Source: Theobroma cacao (Eukaryota; Streptophyta; Magnoliopsida; Malvales; Malvaceae). From it: 64,000 bases of DNA. Made by a program: the position numbers and the translations under genes. The stretch spans positions 2,045,367 to 2,109,366 of the forward strand of contig NC_030859.1 in assembly GCF_000208745.1 (NCBI RefSeq). The letters run 5' to 3'. Of this stretch, positions 48,886-60,856 are shown piece after piece. A model generated the notes under the pieces. That model did not search any database. It had not been told where the DNA came from and saw only the letters and a list, made by a program, of their open reading frames with translations. Every line of letters starts with the position of its first letter. Positions within the stretch are counted from its first letter, which is position 1.

Positions 48886-49290
48886 TATAGTGTTAGGTTT
48901 CCCCCCTGAACCAACTCCAGAGAAAATACGTCAGTGCATAAAGGCATTTATTTCGTGACCATTTGAATGATCTTTAATAGCAAAAAGAGCCAGCTTCTTA
49001 CATGATTTAGGCAATATATTTACATTTGAATTTTGAACCAAAATGGCTCCATTCAATTCCTAGTTCACACTCCATTCATCAACAGAGGTTTTCAACATAT
49101 GGCAAAAACAATACATGAATAAACCAAAAGAATCATGCATTGCACAAGCTAGTGAATTTTTTGAGGAATTGATACAAAAAGAAGATCAAATTTCATGAAT
49201 ATAGGCTAAAATTCTACCTATAACTCACTGGGAAACTATGTAAGGAGCCTCATATTCAATAGCCTTCAGCACTCTTCCATCAACCCCGTG
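48886..49290 (-). pseudogene. Decayed duplicate of the KIN17 3' end
   Basis: At 49225-49287 the minus strand reads GVDGRVLKAIEYEAPYIVSQ and a stop, matching the intact gene's end GVYDGRVIKAIEYEDICKVV. The following 3' flank is also duplicated: GCATTGCACAAGCTA-TGAAT occurs at 49138 and 49839, and ATAGTGTTAG at 48887 and 49448. This is a partial tandem copy of the last exon portion and 3' UTR, diverged by many indels. It has no start and no upstream domains. Confidence 0.75.
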
Positions 49291-49916
49291 GAGAACCACT
49301 CCATTAAAGGTTCAATCTTTCACCAAACTAAAAACTAATTTTCCAGGATTCCAGCAATCTCATAATTCTCAAGCTACAAAACCATTTCATAAGCCACCAC
49401 AAGAAGTAACCAAATATAAAAGTAGAAAATAAACTATCTTAGTTCTATAGTGTTAGTTATCCCACAAATGTAAGTTAGGGCCACGAGAACCCACTCCAGA
49501 AAAAGAAAAATTTGTCAGCACATCAAGGCATTCCATGGAAGATTCAAAATCAGATGTGTTCTTAGTTTCTTATCTGATCATTTACATTTGAATGTCTAAT
49601 TACATGAGCTCCATTCAATTTAGCTACCAAGAAAACAAAAGGAAATGAAGCAAGACAAAATCTATACTAGCATAGAAATTGCTAAATATACTGCTTTACC
49701 AACAGTTAGGGGTTCCTAATCCCTGAAAATACCAATTCACAATGCTGAAATTTTCTAAACGAATAAAGACAGTGAAAGTTTTTAACACAGTTATTAGCAT
49801 TTATCAAGCAAATGATACATGACCAAATAAGATCCATGCATTGCACAAGCTATTGAATGTTTTTGACGACCAACTGATAAAGAGCAAAAATATCAATTTC
49901 CATCCTTATGAGCTCA

Positions 49917-51083
49917 CTAGACAACTTTGCATATATCTTCATACTCAATAGCTTTAATCACACGTCCATCATACACCCCCTTCTCTATCTGCACCTTTGC
50001 ACAAAACTTCTCTGTATCAACACCCAACAACCTCGCGTTCGACCCACGATATGCCCCATTCACTATCCTCACCAATCCCCCAATTTGAGGAATCACAGTC
50101 TCCAGCTCTTCTTGATCAACTCTCAGCGCATGTTTACTCTCAAACATCTCAATCTCTCCCACATACTTATCAATCACTTTTCTCACAAAACCTTTCTGCT
50201 TATAATACCCTTTTTCCGCCAAAGCTTTACTCATCACCTTTACAATTATCCCCTCACAAAGCCAATAATCTTTCCTATTACTTCTCTCCTTCGCCTTCTC
50301 CTCTTCCCTCATCAACTCTTCCAATGCATTTTTTCTCCCACCATTCTCTTTCCTCTCATTATTCTTTTTCTTCTTCTCGTTCTCTTCCTCCTCGAAAACC
50401 AACCTAGCAGAACTCGAACTCTCCCCTTTCACGTTTCCACCTCCTAAAGAAAACCCAATTTTCACTCCATTCTCTAAGTTCAGCTCTTTCATGACCGCCT
50501 TTTTTTCATTCTCCTCAGATTCCAAAGGAGCTTTTAACTGCCCAGCTTTCTCAATTTGCTTTTGAATTTCCCTCTCTTGTTTCTCTTCCTCTACCATATC
50601 CAATTTAATCCTTTTATTCTTCATTTTTTCCTTAAAAATCGTCTCTGAATCTCTATCAATATAAGTAATAAACCAACCTTTCGGCGTCTCTTCAACCTTA
50701 CATTTACCGGTCCGTCCCAAATACTTAATAAACTCCGTTAACGTAGCCCATTGGGTCGAATTCATATGAACGTGATGTCGATCATGAATAAACTCATTGT
50801 AAACGACAGTGGCGGCCACGCGACTGAACCGGTGGCTCCGTTTCATGAGGTCGAGGAAGTTCTGCTCGAACTCTTCGGAGTATCCAGACACGATCCGATC
50901 CGGATTCTGCCCGAAGATTTGCATTTGGCGTTGGTGAGATTCGCTCATGCAATGGCATTTAAATCCGTTTTCGTCTCGGCATTGCTTTTGGCACATTTGA
51001 CAATACCATCGAAGCTTCTGGAGACCTTTGGCTTTGATTCGGTTCGCGATTGCTTTGGGTGTCAGGAAATCGTTTTTTCCCAT
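49917..51083 (-). CDS. KIN17: KIN17-like DNA/RNA-binding protein (388 aa, single exon)
   Basis: KIN17 proteins are nuclear, bind curved DNA and RNA, and act in the DNA damage response, replication and splicing. The uninterrupted frame begins MGKNDFLTPKAIANRIKAKG. The zinc finger has C28, C31, H44 and H50 (WYCQMCQ...KCHCMSESH), followed by the winged-helix domain (FLDLMKRSHRFSRVAATVVYNEFI to GWFITYIDRD, about 51-160). A charged coiled-coil linker (about 150-275) follows. The C-terminal SH3-like/KOW pair comprises DYWLCEGIIVKVMSKALAEK, ETVIPQIGGLVRIVNGAYRG and EYEDICKVV. The length and order fit plant KIN17. Antisense frames are shadows. A degraded copy of its 3' end lies just downstream at 48886-49290. 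Confidence 0.95.
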   Translation of the reverse strand: MGKNDFLTPKAIANRIKAKGLQKLRWYCQMCQKQCRDENGFKCHCMSESHQRQMQIFGQNPDRIVSGYSEEFEQNFLDLMKRSHRFSRVAATVVYNEFIHDRHHVHMNSTQWATLTEFIKYLGRTGKCKVEETPKGWFITYIDRDSETIFKEKMKNKRIKLDMVEEEKQEREIQKQIEKAGQLKAPLESEENEKKAVMKELNLENGVKIGFSLGGGNVKGESSSSARLVFEEEENEKKKKNNERKENGGRKNALEELMREEEKAKERSNRKDYWLCEGIIVKVMSKALAEKGYYKQKGFVRKVIDKYVGEIEMFESKHALRVDQEELETVIPQIGGLVRIVNGAYRGSNARLLGVDTEKFCAKVQIEKGVYDGRVIKAIEYEDICKVV

Positions 51084-52485
51084 TGGGAAAAATCGGAAAC
51101 CCTAGAATTGAAAAATATAATTAGAATTGAAAAAACAATGAAAAAGAAAAGAAAATTGATTTTTTAAAGGGAGACGAACCTGAACTCGATTAAAATTGAG
51201 AGAATGATAGGCGGCGGCGGCGGCGAGTAAGTTAAACCGGCGGCTAAAGAGAGGCGGTGAAAGGAAAAGGAAGCGCTGACTGTGAATGAAAATTGGAGAA
51301 GGAGAAGGGGATAGAGGGTCTAATTCGTAACGGGCCGGGTTTAATTACTATGGCTTTTAAGATTTTTTCTTTGCCCTATTTTAAATAGAAGAGCCCAATT
51401 CAAGGGCCACTTTTTTATAAACAAAGTCCATCTTTTTATAAAACCTAAAAAATATAATTTTTATTATACCTAAAAAAGAAAGGCCATATTTTTATTAAAA
51501 AATATTTTTTTTTGTTTTTTTAATTTTAGAATTTAAAAGTCTAAAAGATAAAGAAAATAAAAAGGGTAAAATCTGGTATAGTTATTGTTTTTTTATTTTA
51601 GAAAGTTATAATAAAGTAAAAATAAATATATATTATTAAAATGTGACACCAATTTTACAAATAATTGTTTAATATAAAAGTAAAATTATATATTTTGGGA
51701 ACTAAGCAAATTATATTGTTAATTTTCAACCATTTGAAAAAACTTATTTGTTTCTTTTTTCATTCTAATTATTCCCATTTAAAGGAAAAGAAATAGCACC
51801 CTAATTGAAGAGGATTTAATTTATTTATATTTGTTTTCTTTACATGGTCAGAGTGCTTGCAAGAGAAATTGTTGAATTGAGACTTGCATTGAAGACCTTG
51901 CAAATCTTTATCACATGGCAAAATGATGATATTTTTTTCAAGGACATTGGAAAGTGGTGAAATAAGGAAGAGCAAATCAATCAAACAACATAGTGAAGAG
52001 ACGACCAAGAGGTATAAAGGCATTTTCATGTGACTGAATAATCATGTCTTTTAAATGCTTTTGATCTCTAAGAGGTGGTAGAACAAGGAAGTGAAACAAA
52101 TCTCAACACCTATAGATCAAATCAAGCATCATAGGAAGAGATGACCAAGTGGTACAAGGCACTGCCATGCCATGCATTCCTTGTGCAATGACAGATACCA
52201 TCTTCACGAGGATAATGGCTTGTTGTGAGATTGCCAAAGAAATTTGGAACAAGTTTAAAGAAGGATCTTAGGATTCAGATAGAACAAAACAAATGCAAGT
52301 TTAATACAAGGGTACTACAATGCCATTGTTGAAAACTCAAATTCATTTTTCCCTTTCAAGAATCAAGAAACATGATCGCTAAAAAACTAAGCATCTTCAT
52401 ATCTTCTTGCAAATAATCTAATTGTTCTTACTAAATCAGAAAACAAATGTATTGAAACAATAGCCACAAAAAGAAATAAAAATGC
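51084..52485. other. Intergenic between KIN17 and the small membrane-protein gene
   Basis: The first 150 bp hold the KIN17 leader, GC-rich with a run of GGC at 51209-51223. The remainder is AT-rich. No gene was recognised. Confidence 0.45.
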
Positions 52486-52976
52486 TCATTCTTTGTTTTC
52501 AGGTTGTTTCTTCTTAGCCTCATCCACATTTTCAACCGGTGGTAGTGTCTGCATTACCAAATTCGCACAAGCCATTAGTAAATAAGGGAAATGCTAAAAA
52601 TTTATTCACTGGGTTATGTCATTGTATCTATTCGAACACAATTCGAACAATCTAGAACAAATTAGCATATAAATCATAATTCTGTAATTGACATAATAAT
52701 GGGTTTCAAGAATTCAAAATGTTGGGTTGGGGCATTTCGTCGAACATTTGAAGGGTATGTCAATATCCAAGAAACACATAGATCAAACGAAGTGAAGTAG
52801 TACTACAAAGAAATGAAGAAATTAGCAGTGGAGAAAGTCGTGATTACGAGATTAGGCTTGTAGACGTTGTGGACGACGGAAGCGCCGGCGAGAAGTGAAA
52901 CGATGACGACGACGCATGACCAGGCCAGAGACGGAGTCCCCGTCGGCTGTTTCGCTGCTCCAAATTTTTGGTTCAT
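52486..52976 (-). CDS. Small single-pass membrane protein (63 aa, two exons)
   Basis: Exon 1 is 52848-52976 (43 codons) and exon 2 is 52486-52548 (20 codons plus TGA). The donor CTC|GTAATC and acceptor TGCAG|ACACTA keep the frame. The N-terminus MNQKFGAAKQPTGTPSLAW is followed by one hydrophobic helix SCVVVVIVSLLAGASVV, then HNVYKPNLTLPPVE and a charged tail AKKKQPENKE. The VHN-YKP-LTLPPVE phrase looks like a small conserved plant membrane protein, but I cannot name it. The overlapping frame 52852-53064 is Arg-rich and lacks a plausible fold, so I treat it as a shadow. Location (ER, mitochondria or plastid) is unknown. Confidence 0.7.
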
Positions 52977-54287
52977 TGGTCCTTTCTTTTCCCGAAGTTT
53001 CTTTTAGAAGCTGCTCAGTAACTTCAAAGTTTCTTTTGTTTTGACCTTTGCCGGTGTTTTCCAAGGAGTTAGTACTTACTTCCCATGCTCGTTGCTAGCA
53101 TGGAAAAGACATAAATACTACTAATTTTATGTCGTTGTTGTTATTTTATTGTGATGTTTTAAGTCATTTCCTTAATTAAGTTGGTATCGCTTGACTCGTG
53201 ATATTAGATTCACTTTACACATTATATATAATATAATAGTATCAGTGATTATATACCTCGATTTAGAAATTTATGATAGACATATTAATATATATTGTAG
53301 TGAATAAATATATTTGATCATTTAGTTTATTGATTAATATATAATTTTCTGTTTAAAGAACATAATTCAAACCCCTTTATCTAATTATTAAAAAAAATTA
53401 TAATGAATTAGTATTAATCTTAGTCCACTTTTCGTCTCACCTTAATTTCTAGAATATATGAGAGACAGCACTTCATATTTAATTTTATCCATTGACCCAG
53501 TTGTATTAACTTGTTAATGGGGTATCAAATTCGTAGTACATTTTTTCTATGGGACAATATAATAAAAGTAGTAAGTTTAATCATTATCCCAGTAATTAGT
53601 TTGATATCAAATTCATAGTACATTTGAAATAATACTAATTACTTTGTGATTTTGAAACCAAGTTTACCTTTGAAATAATACTAATTCCTTTTGGCAGATA
53701 AATCGATCCATTAGCTTTCACCATCTCACAAACCTAAGCCTAATTACTAGTCAATTGACTTTTAGAAAACCCTTCAACTAAAATTCTTTACTCCATTATT
53801 TTTTAAATATATATATATATATATATATACATTGTTACGTACATGTTACATTAAAGAATGGTTTAACAAGTCTTCTATCTCACTAAAGTCTTTTGTCAAT
53901 TAAGTCAAAGACTCACCGTGACATCGTCCGTGACGAAAGAATAAAACTCGCTTTAAAAAAAAAATGGTTGAACATGGAATTTCTAGTCCAATTTGTTTAC
54001 TTTTCTTATGAAAGAAGGCCAAAAAATAACGCGGAACTATGAGCGAAACACAAAATGAAAGAGGATTCTGGGTCAAAGTCGTTTTCCCCTACAAATTTAT
54101 GTATAATTAATTCTTCGCCTAGAAATCTTTCTTTCAACTCGATTCTGACACCAGCCTCTACCTTCATCATATCTGCTGAATTTGGCCTGAAATATTTTTA
54201 ATTAGGCTTATAACAGAAAAGGGTATTCTTTTTTTCTGCATATCGAGTTGAAATATATTCATACACAGCAGATAAATTGATTTAGTT
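52977..54287. other. Intergenic
   Basis: This AT-rich stretch has an (AT)n microsatellite at about 53806-53830. No gene was recognised. It ends just before the DC1 C-terminal fragment. Confidence 0.45.
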
Positions 54288-54581
54288 TTGAAGAAAAAGC
54301 AGCAAGAATCAACTAGAAGAGATATGCCTACGCAGCTGAAAGAAGAGTTGCTGGAGAATTGCCAAAGGGATGATTTTCAGCTTGATGTTGCCGAGCCCGA
54401 GAATGAAAACCTTGTGTTGGAGAACCAGGCTTCCAACCAAGAGGTAGCTCTCCGCTCTGAGCAAAGCTTGAAAGCAAAGAAGCAAGGCCCATCGTTGGTC
54501 GTATTTCTGAAGCTGGCCGTTTCTGCTTTTCTTGGTGATCCTTCGTTGTTCATTTCTGCTATGTTTCAAATCAACCAATAG
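54288..54581 (+). pseudogene. DC1-protein C-terminal fragment (97 codons)
   Basis: The open frame matches only the end of the DC1 protein at 62735-63487: LKEELLENCQRDDFQLDVAE against LRGALLENWKLGYFQLDVAA, and VVFLKLAVSAFLGDPSLFIS against IIFLKLVISAIFGDPLSLIA. None of the Cys/His-rich DC1 modules is present. The frame itself has no stop, so a short protein with a hydrophobic tail could still be made; a truncated paralogue is more likely. The 3' flank also resembles that of the full gene (ATCATGTT...CTATAAAAAG at 55260 and 62037), which supports a tandem duplication. Confidence 0.7.
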
Positions 54582-54589
54582 TAGTTTTT

Positions 54590-55428
54590 ACAGTTGCAGG
54601 GGGTTTGTTTCAGAGTTTGTTGCTGGTTTTGTTGGATGATTCATGTTGAAATAGCTCATGATGGGAACTTTAGAAAGAGATTGGTCTGCTTAATTGAATC
54701 CTCAATTCCCTATCCAATTCCTCTCCCAGTAGAGCTGAATCATGTATCAAATTAAGCACCTGGAATGCTTATATGACTTAAACATGTTTGTTGCCTGATT
54801 GTTCATGAGCTTGTTTTTGACACCAAAACCCCACAATCAGTTCAATGTAGAAGAGGTAAAAGACTGCTGCAGTTTCCTGCAGCAAAACATAACGAAAACA
54901 GAGGATCATCTGCAATCTGGCCTGACTGTATAAATTCAATATTCCTCTTAACATTTCCAGCAACAAATTTAGTTTGAACATTTTGGCCAATGTGCTAGAA
55001 GAACCCACAAATTCAACATGGGGATAACAATCAGATCAATGACTTTATGCACTTTGCTTTGAATTTGTTAAAAACAAAGAACCTTATTAGACCAGTATGA
55101 ATCAAATTCAAAACAGAAAATGGAAAGTAACTCTATTTAAAATTGAATTTCACAAAAATCCGGGCAAAGATATGTATTTAACTCTTTGAATAAGGATATG
55201 TATACATTTATTATAGAAGCAATACTAAAATTACTTATTTCTCGATATTAGAAAATAAATCATGTTACTTACAAACTATAAAAAGTAGACAATAGTCCAA
55301 AAGGGACCTTTCAAAAAAAAAAATAGTCCAAAAGGGTTTCAAGTTATCAGACTTCATAAAATTTTGAATGTATAAAACTGTATTATTAGCTACCATAGAC
55401 AAAGCAAGGAAGTACATAGTATATGTTA
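54590..55428. other. 3' flank of the DC1 fragment
   Basis: No gene was found. The right end shares ACAAAGCAAGGAA with 61624-61636 beyond the copia element. Confidence 0.4.
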
Positions 55429-55433
55429 GAAAA

Positions 55434-56322
55434 AAAATTATTAACAACAAAGGAATATAAAACAAGTAAAATAGTAATTGGTCTAAGGCGTGGTATCGCT
55501 GTCCTTAAGGATAATTTTCATCCCTTCGGAGTATAAAACTCGGTGCAAAAGGACTGAAGCAGTTATCCTTCAGGATTCAACAGACCATTCTTTATAGTTT
55601 GCACAAACTATTAAGGGATGACAGGAACAGCAGAAAGAAAAAAACCCAACTAGAAAAAAAAGGAGGCAGAGAAAGCTTAAGAAAAAAAAGGAGGCAAAGG
55701 AAATGAGTGGAGAAAGCTTAAGAGAAGAAAAGCTTTGGTGTGTGTTGTGAGTAGGGGTGTGAGGCTGTATTTATAGGCATGGAGTGAAGTGAACGTTGCA
55801 CCAAATAAGGTGAACGTTGCACCAGATTAAGGAGTTGAGAAAAACCTGGTCAGCATTCATACTAAGTCAAATAAACGTTGGAGTAAAATAAGGATAAACG
55901 TTGGAGTAAAACTAAAAGAACTAGGTAAGCATGGTAGAGTTTGAGTTTAATTTAATCAAAAGCTGGAAAAGCTTAAAAAAATTAAAGCCAAGGTACAAAA
56001 AGTCACTTAGGCACAGCCCACTTGTGTATTCAAGCGCAGGGGGGGAAATATGAAATTTCTAAAGGTTTGGCCCAATCTTGTGTGCGCACGAGCCCACTCC
56101 ATTTTCTTTGCTTGCAACAAGCCCATAGTTGGTTTTCATATATAAGGCATTCACCTTTTATGTATCTTGGCAATGTGGGATTTTTTTTTTTTTATAATTG
56201 GGAGAGGGGGGATTCGAACCTTACTTTTTAAGCAGGAGGAGCATGCACCAACCAATGAGCCAAATGCTCGGGTGCGGCAATGTGGGATGTTTGAACCTTA
56301 TGAAATACACTATTTTTCAACA
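55434..56322 (-). repeat. 3' LTR of the copia element
   Basis: The 889-bp LTR is TG...CA bounded (minus strand TGTTGAAAAA...TCTAACA). It is longer than its partner because of a SINE insertion (56182-56275) and short tandem duplications such as GTGAACGTTGCACCA near 55789 and 55810. A promoter box TATAAATA lies on the minus strand at 55769-55776. Confidence 0.9.
56182..56275 (-). mobile_element. tRNA-derived SINE inside the copia LTR
   Basis: The 94-bp insert is flanked by a 13-bp target duplication GGCAATGTGGGAT (56169-56181 and 56276-56288). On the minus strand it begins GCACCCGAGCATTTGGCTCA and contains an A box TGGCTCATTGG. A perfect B box GGTTCGAATCC lies about 35 bp on, and the insert ends in a poly-A tail of about 13 residues. 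The other LTR has the uninterrupted GCAATGTGGGAT at 61559-61570, the empty site. It is a compact, apparently full SINE, younger than the copia insertion. Confidence 0.92.
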
Positions 56323-56879
56323 ATCCTCCACATATTTCATAAGGTTTTATAAGAAGTTTCGCTAGGTCAAATTTCATTTGAGTGTAATGCATCGTGACTA
56401 GTACTTTTTAAGCTATGAACTACCTTTAGAAAGAATGAAATATAAGTCACAGAATTTTGGTGAAGTTTGTAACTTATATGAACCAAAATTCTTTATATGA
56501 AATATAGTTTTCATCAATCACATTACACCTCCATAATTTCTGCTGTTCAACGCGGTTTTGTGCAAATAGGCCATGTGCATGCCTAGTTATTCATAAGTGC
56601 TCTACAGAATTTTCCATAATTCTCATAGGAGCGGCCCCACTCCACACTTATATAGGTTGATTCCATCAATTGTATACTACAATATAATACATTACCCATA
56701 AGGGATATGGAATGCATTAAAAGTTTAACTCAACCTCTCTTGCATTGTAGTTTTACACTACTTACACACCATAGGAAGGACAATAATTTCAATAGTGCAT
56801 TAATTTATCAATAAATAACTTGTTATTACCCATATGAACCTAATTCATGGGATTTCCAATCACATAGGTTGGGTTACTA

Positions 56880-58500
56880 TTATTTTTTGATTTCCTCATT
56901 TGGCTTAAGTCCTATTCCCCTCGATGTAGCATTAATTAATTTTCTTCCCAGGGGTTTAGTTAGAAGATCAGCCAAATTCAACTCTGACTTCACATAATTA
57001 ATGGATATAATTTCATCTCTAAGCAGCTGCTTTACTACATCATGTCTCAAACAAATGTATCTATTTTTACCATTAAAAGTTTTATTCTTTACAATGGCTA
57101 TTGCTCGCTTGGCAATCACAATGCATAGACACAGAAGATGTTGGTTTAATTCCCAACGAAATATCTGCTAAGAGGTTTCTCAACCACTCAACCTCATTGC
57201 CAACCAACACTAAAGCTACAAATTCTAACTCAATTGTAAATTTAGCAATTATTATTTGTTTGGCTGATTTCCAAGTTATAGCACTCCCATCAAGGGTGAA
57301 TACATAACCGCTTGTAGATTTCGTCTCATCCGAATGTGAGATCCAGTTAGCATTAATGTATCTTTCTAATACAATGAGAAATCCATTATATAAAATACCA
57401 TAATTTATGGTACCTTTCAATATTTCATCACCCTACTCAAGGCAGTCCAATGATCTCTATTAGGACTTTGTGTATATCTACTCAATCTACATACAGCATA
57501 AGCTATATCTGATCGAGTATAATTCATCAAATGTATCAGACTCCCAATAATCTATGCATACTTAGACTGAGCTACACTATCACCTCTATTTTTCTTTAAT
57601 TAGATATTACTATCATAAGGAGTACTCATAGGTGTGACATCAAAATGTCCAAGCCTTTTAAATAGGCTCTCAACATGATACTCTTGTGTTAGCATTAAGC
57701 CACTATCACATCTTATGATTTTAATACCCAAAATAACTTTGGCTTATCTTAGATCTTTCATGTCACATTTAGAAGCTAAAAAACATTTTGTTTTATTGAC
57801 CACATCAATGCATGTACCAAAAATAAGCATATCATCAACATATAAGCAAATAATCACACATTCACTATCAACAGTTTTTGTGTACACACATTTATCAACT
57901 CCAATAGTAGAAAATCTATTACTAACAAGAACTTGATCAAATTTCTCATGTCATTGTTTTGGTGCTTGTTTCAAGCCATATAATGATTTAATCAATTTAC
58001 AAACTTTGTTTTATTGACCAGGAAGAATACATCCCTCGAGTTGTGCCATATAAATTTCTTCTTCTAAATCACCATTTAAAAAAGCAGTTTTTACATTCAT
58101 TTGATGAACAACAAGTTTGTAAATTGAAGCTAAGGTAAATAAAACACGAATTGATGCAATTCTTGTTACTGGAGCAAAAGTATCAAAATAGTCAATATTT
58201 GATTTTAGAGTAAAACCATTTGCAACTAATCTAGCTTTATATATATCAATAGAACCATCAGGATTACATTTCCTTTTAAAAATCCATTTGCAACCAATTG
58301 GTTTGGCTCCATGTGGTAAATCAACTAATTTTCAAGTTTGATTTTGTAAAATTGAATCAATCTCATTTTGTATGGCTTCTTCTCAAAATAAACTTTCTTT
58401 AGAAGAAATTACATCAGTATAAGTTAAAGGATCATTATCTACAAGATAAGTATAAAAATCATTACCAAAAGAAATCTCCTTCCTTGGTCTTTTACTCATT
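56880..58500 (-). pseudogene. copia reverse transcriptase and RNase H (broken)
   Basis: The RNase H part is read at 57082-57420 (DETKSTSGYVFTLDGSAITW and KSAKQ) and, after a frameshift, at 56880-57119 (NLADLLTKPLGR). The reverse transcriptase core at about 57440-58500 is interrupted by several stops, but the catalytic box LYVDDMLIF is clear at about 57820-57846. No intact polymerase can be produced. Confidence 0.85.
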
Positions 58501-58509
58501 CTCAAATCA

Positions 58510-59389
58510 TCATTTTATATTTTCAAAATCATTTTTATTAAAAGGTGCATGAGAAATTGTATCAGTTCTTAATGGAAAAATATGCTTAAAATATTCAGCA
58601 TTCTTTGTTTCAACAATTGTATTACAATCAAGAACATCACTTTTAAATGCAAGAAATCTATATGCAGCACTATGTTCAGCATAACCAATAAACATGCAAT
58701 CAGATGTCTTAGAATCAATTTTTCTCTTTTTAAATTCAGGAAGCATTACCTTAGCTAGACACCCCTATATTTTCAAATATTTTAAATTAGGAGAATAACC
58801 TTTCCATAATTCATAAGGTGTCTTACCAGTTTTCTTATAAGGTATTCTTTTTTTTAGTATGACATGCAGATAATAAAGCTTCACCCCACAAATTTTCATG
58901 TGCATTGGAACTAACAAGCATAGAGTTCATCATTTCTTTTAATGTTTTATTTTTTCTTTCAATTACATCATTTGGTTCAAGAGAATATGGAGGAGTAATT
59001 TCATGAATTATTTCTTCTTTTTCACAAATATCATTAATCGGTATATATTCACCCCATTTATCTGATTTAACTCTTTTTATCCTTTTATTCAGTTGATTTT
59101 CTACTTCGGCTTTATATTTAATAAACATGTCAAAAGCTTCATCTTTATGCCTAAGCAAATAAACTTTAGTAAATCTAGAATAATCATCAATAAATGTAAC
59201 ATAGTATTGCTTACTACCTCTAGTCACAATTTGTTTTAGATCTCCTAAGTCTGTATGAATTAAACTTAATAATTCAGATCTCTTATTTACTGAAATACAA
59301 GTTTTCTTAGTTGATTTTGTTTCAGCATATATTTCGCATTTATTAATGCATCCATTTTTAATATTAGAAATTAAACCTAATGATTGCAT
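58510..59389 (-). pseudogene. copia integrase (broken)
   Basis: 58835-59389 encodes the integrase core with IHTDLGDLKQI, YYVTFIDDYSRFTKVYLLR and SDKWGEY, followed by a frameshift to 58510-58746, which carries CMFIGYAEHSAAYRFL. The catalytic Asp-Asp-Glu region survives in part: the line where the Glu is expected reads PYSLEPNDVIERKN. Confidence 0.85.
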
Positions 59390-59481
59390 TTTCTTAATAT
59401 AAGAAATGCTAATATGTCATAGTCTACCATGTCATAAATCAACAGAGTCAATCATGTAAGCGGAAGAATTGCCATTTTCAT

Positions 59482-60844
59482 TCAAAACATTGGAAATGTT
59501 AAGTACAAAGAGTCCCTGATTGCAATAACGTTTACCCACAATACATTATTTTTTGTCATCACGATATTGTCAGATTTGAATGACATTTTCACCCCAACCT
59601 TGCCTAATAAGGCCACAGATACTAAGTTTGCCCTTATATTGGGAACATGAAAAACATCATTTAGAACTAGGGTCTTGCCAGATGTGAGCTTGAGAAGGAC
59701 TTTCCCTTTACCAAGAACTTGAGCAGTTCTAGAATCACCAAGGTATATTGTCTCTTCTCCTTCCACTACTGGAGTATAGGAGGTAAAGGCATTTTTGTGT
59801 GCACAACTATGCCTGGTAGCACCTAAGTCTACTACCCATTCCTTCACACTAGCCACCATATTTGCTTGTGAAATGACTGCAACAATTACATCGTCGGATT
59901 CATCTACTTTGACCAAGTTGACTCTTGGATTAGCAAGTTTGTCATTTCCCTTTACTCTTTTCTTGCATTGTGCTGCATGATGCCCTAGCTTTCCACAGAT
60001 AAAACAACTACCCTTCTTTTTGAAGGTGGGATGAGGAGCTTTGGGTTTATGATCAAGTTTGTAAGAGTACTTTTGTTGACGCTGGGTTCTGCCTTATACT
60101 AGATTGGCTTTAGTTGTAATTTCCTTAGCTTTAGAGGCTTTAATCTCCCTACGGGTTGTGTCTTCAATGATGATGTGAATAATCAAATCTGCAAGTGATA
60201 ATTGCTTTTCCTTGTGCTTCAATTGTTGCTTGTATCCATTCCAAGATTCTGGCAACTTCTCAATCAGCAATCCAGCAACGAATTCTTCTTGCAAGTTGAT
60301 TTTTTCAGCCTTCAAATCATCCACCAGCTTGTGGTATTCATTGATCTGACTCTTGATATCCTTGTCATCTATCATCTTCCGGCGATAAAAGTTGCCAATC
60401 ATGAACTTCTATTTTCTAACATCTTCAGTAGTGTATTTGGCTATCATTGACTCATATATTTACTTTGCTTCTTTGTAAGGGCTGTATACATCAAACAACT
60501 CATTAGAAAGTGTGCTAATGATTGTATGCCTGCATACCTTATTTGCATGCATCCATGGTTCTTGCATCTTGACATCATCTGGCTTGGAATCAATTAGTGC
60601 AAAACCCACCCCATGAACATCAAGGATTGAAAAAAATCCTTTCTTGCCACCTTTTGAAGTTTATGCCATCAAAGACTTCTATTTTGGAAATATCTGGAAA
60701 TTGTTTGACGTATGAAACCGAGGGCATAGGAGTAATGGTCATTGGAGTGGAAGTCATGGGGGAACCGTTGACAATGGTGGTGGCAGTAGGGACAGAGGCA
60801 GCATTAGGAATAATGGTAGTAGCATTATCAATGTTGGAATCCAT
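59482..60844 (-). pseudogene. copia gag, zinc knuckle and protease (broken)
   Basis: Gag starts at 60844 (MDSNIDNATT) and runs to FPDISKIEVFDGINFKRWQE, then shifts frame in a T run near 60625. It continues in another frame as the UBN2 gag segment to 60094. A CCHC knuckle CFICGKLGHHAAQC lies at about 59960-60005. The protease at 59482-59916 has WVVDLGATRHSC where the active site is normally D-S/T-G, so the catalytic triad is altered to D-L-G. Confidence 0.85.
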
Positions 60845-60856
60845 TATCCTTAAGAA

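Noticed and set aside
49908..50447. Long plus-strand open frames (179 and 136 codons)
   Set aside because: Antisense shadows of the KIN17 coding region, rich in Ser, Pro and Leu from the purine-rich sense strand.
52852..53064. 70-codon Arg-rich minus-strand frame
   Set aside because: It overlaps exon 1 of the 63-residue membrane protein in another frame, and that exon gives a spliced, domain-like product.
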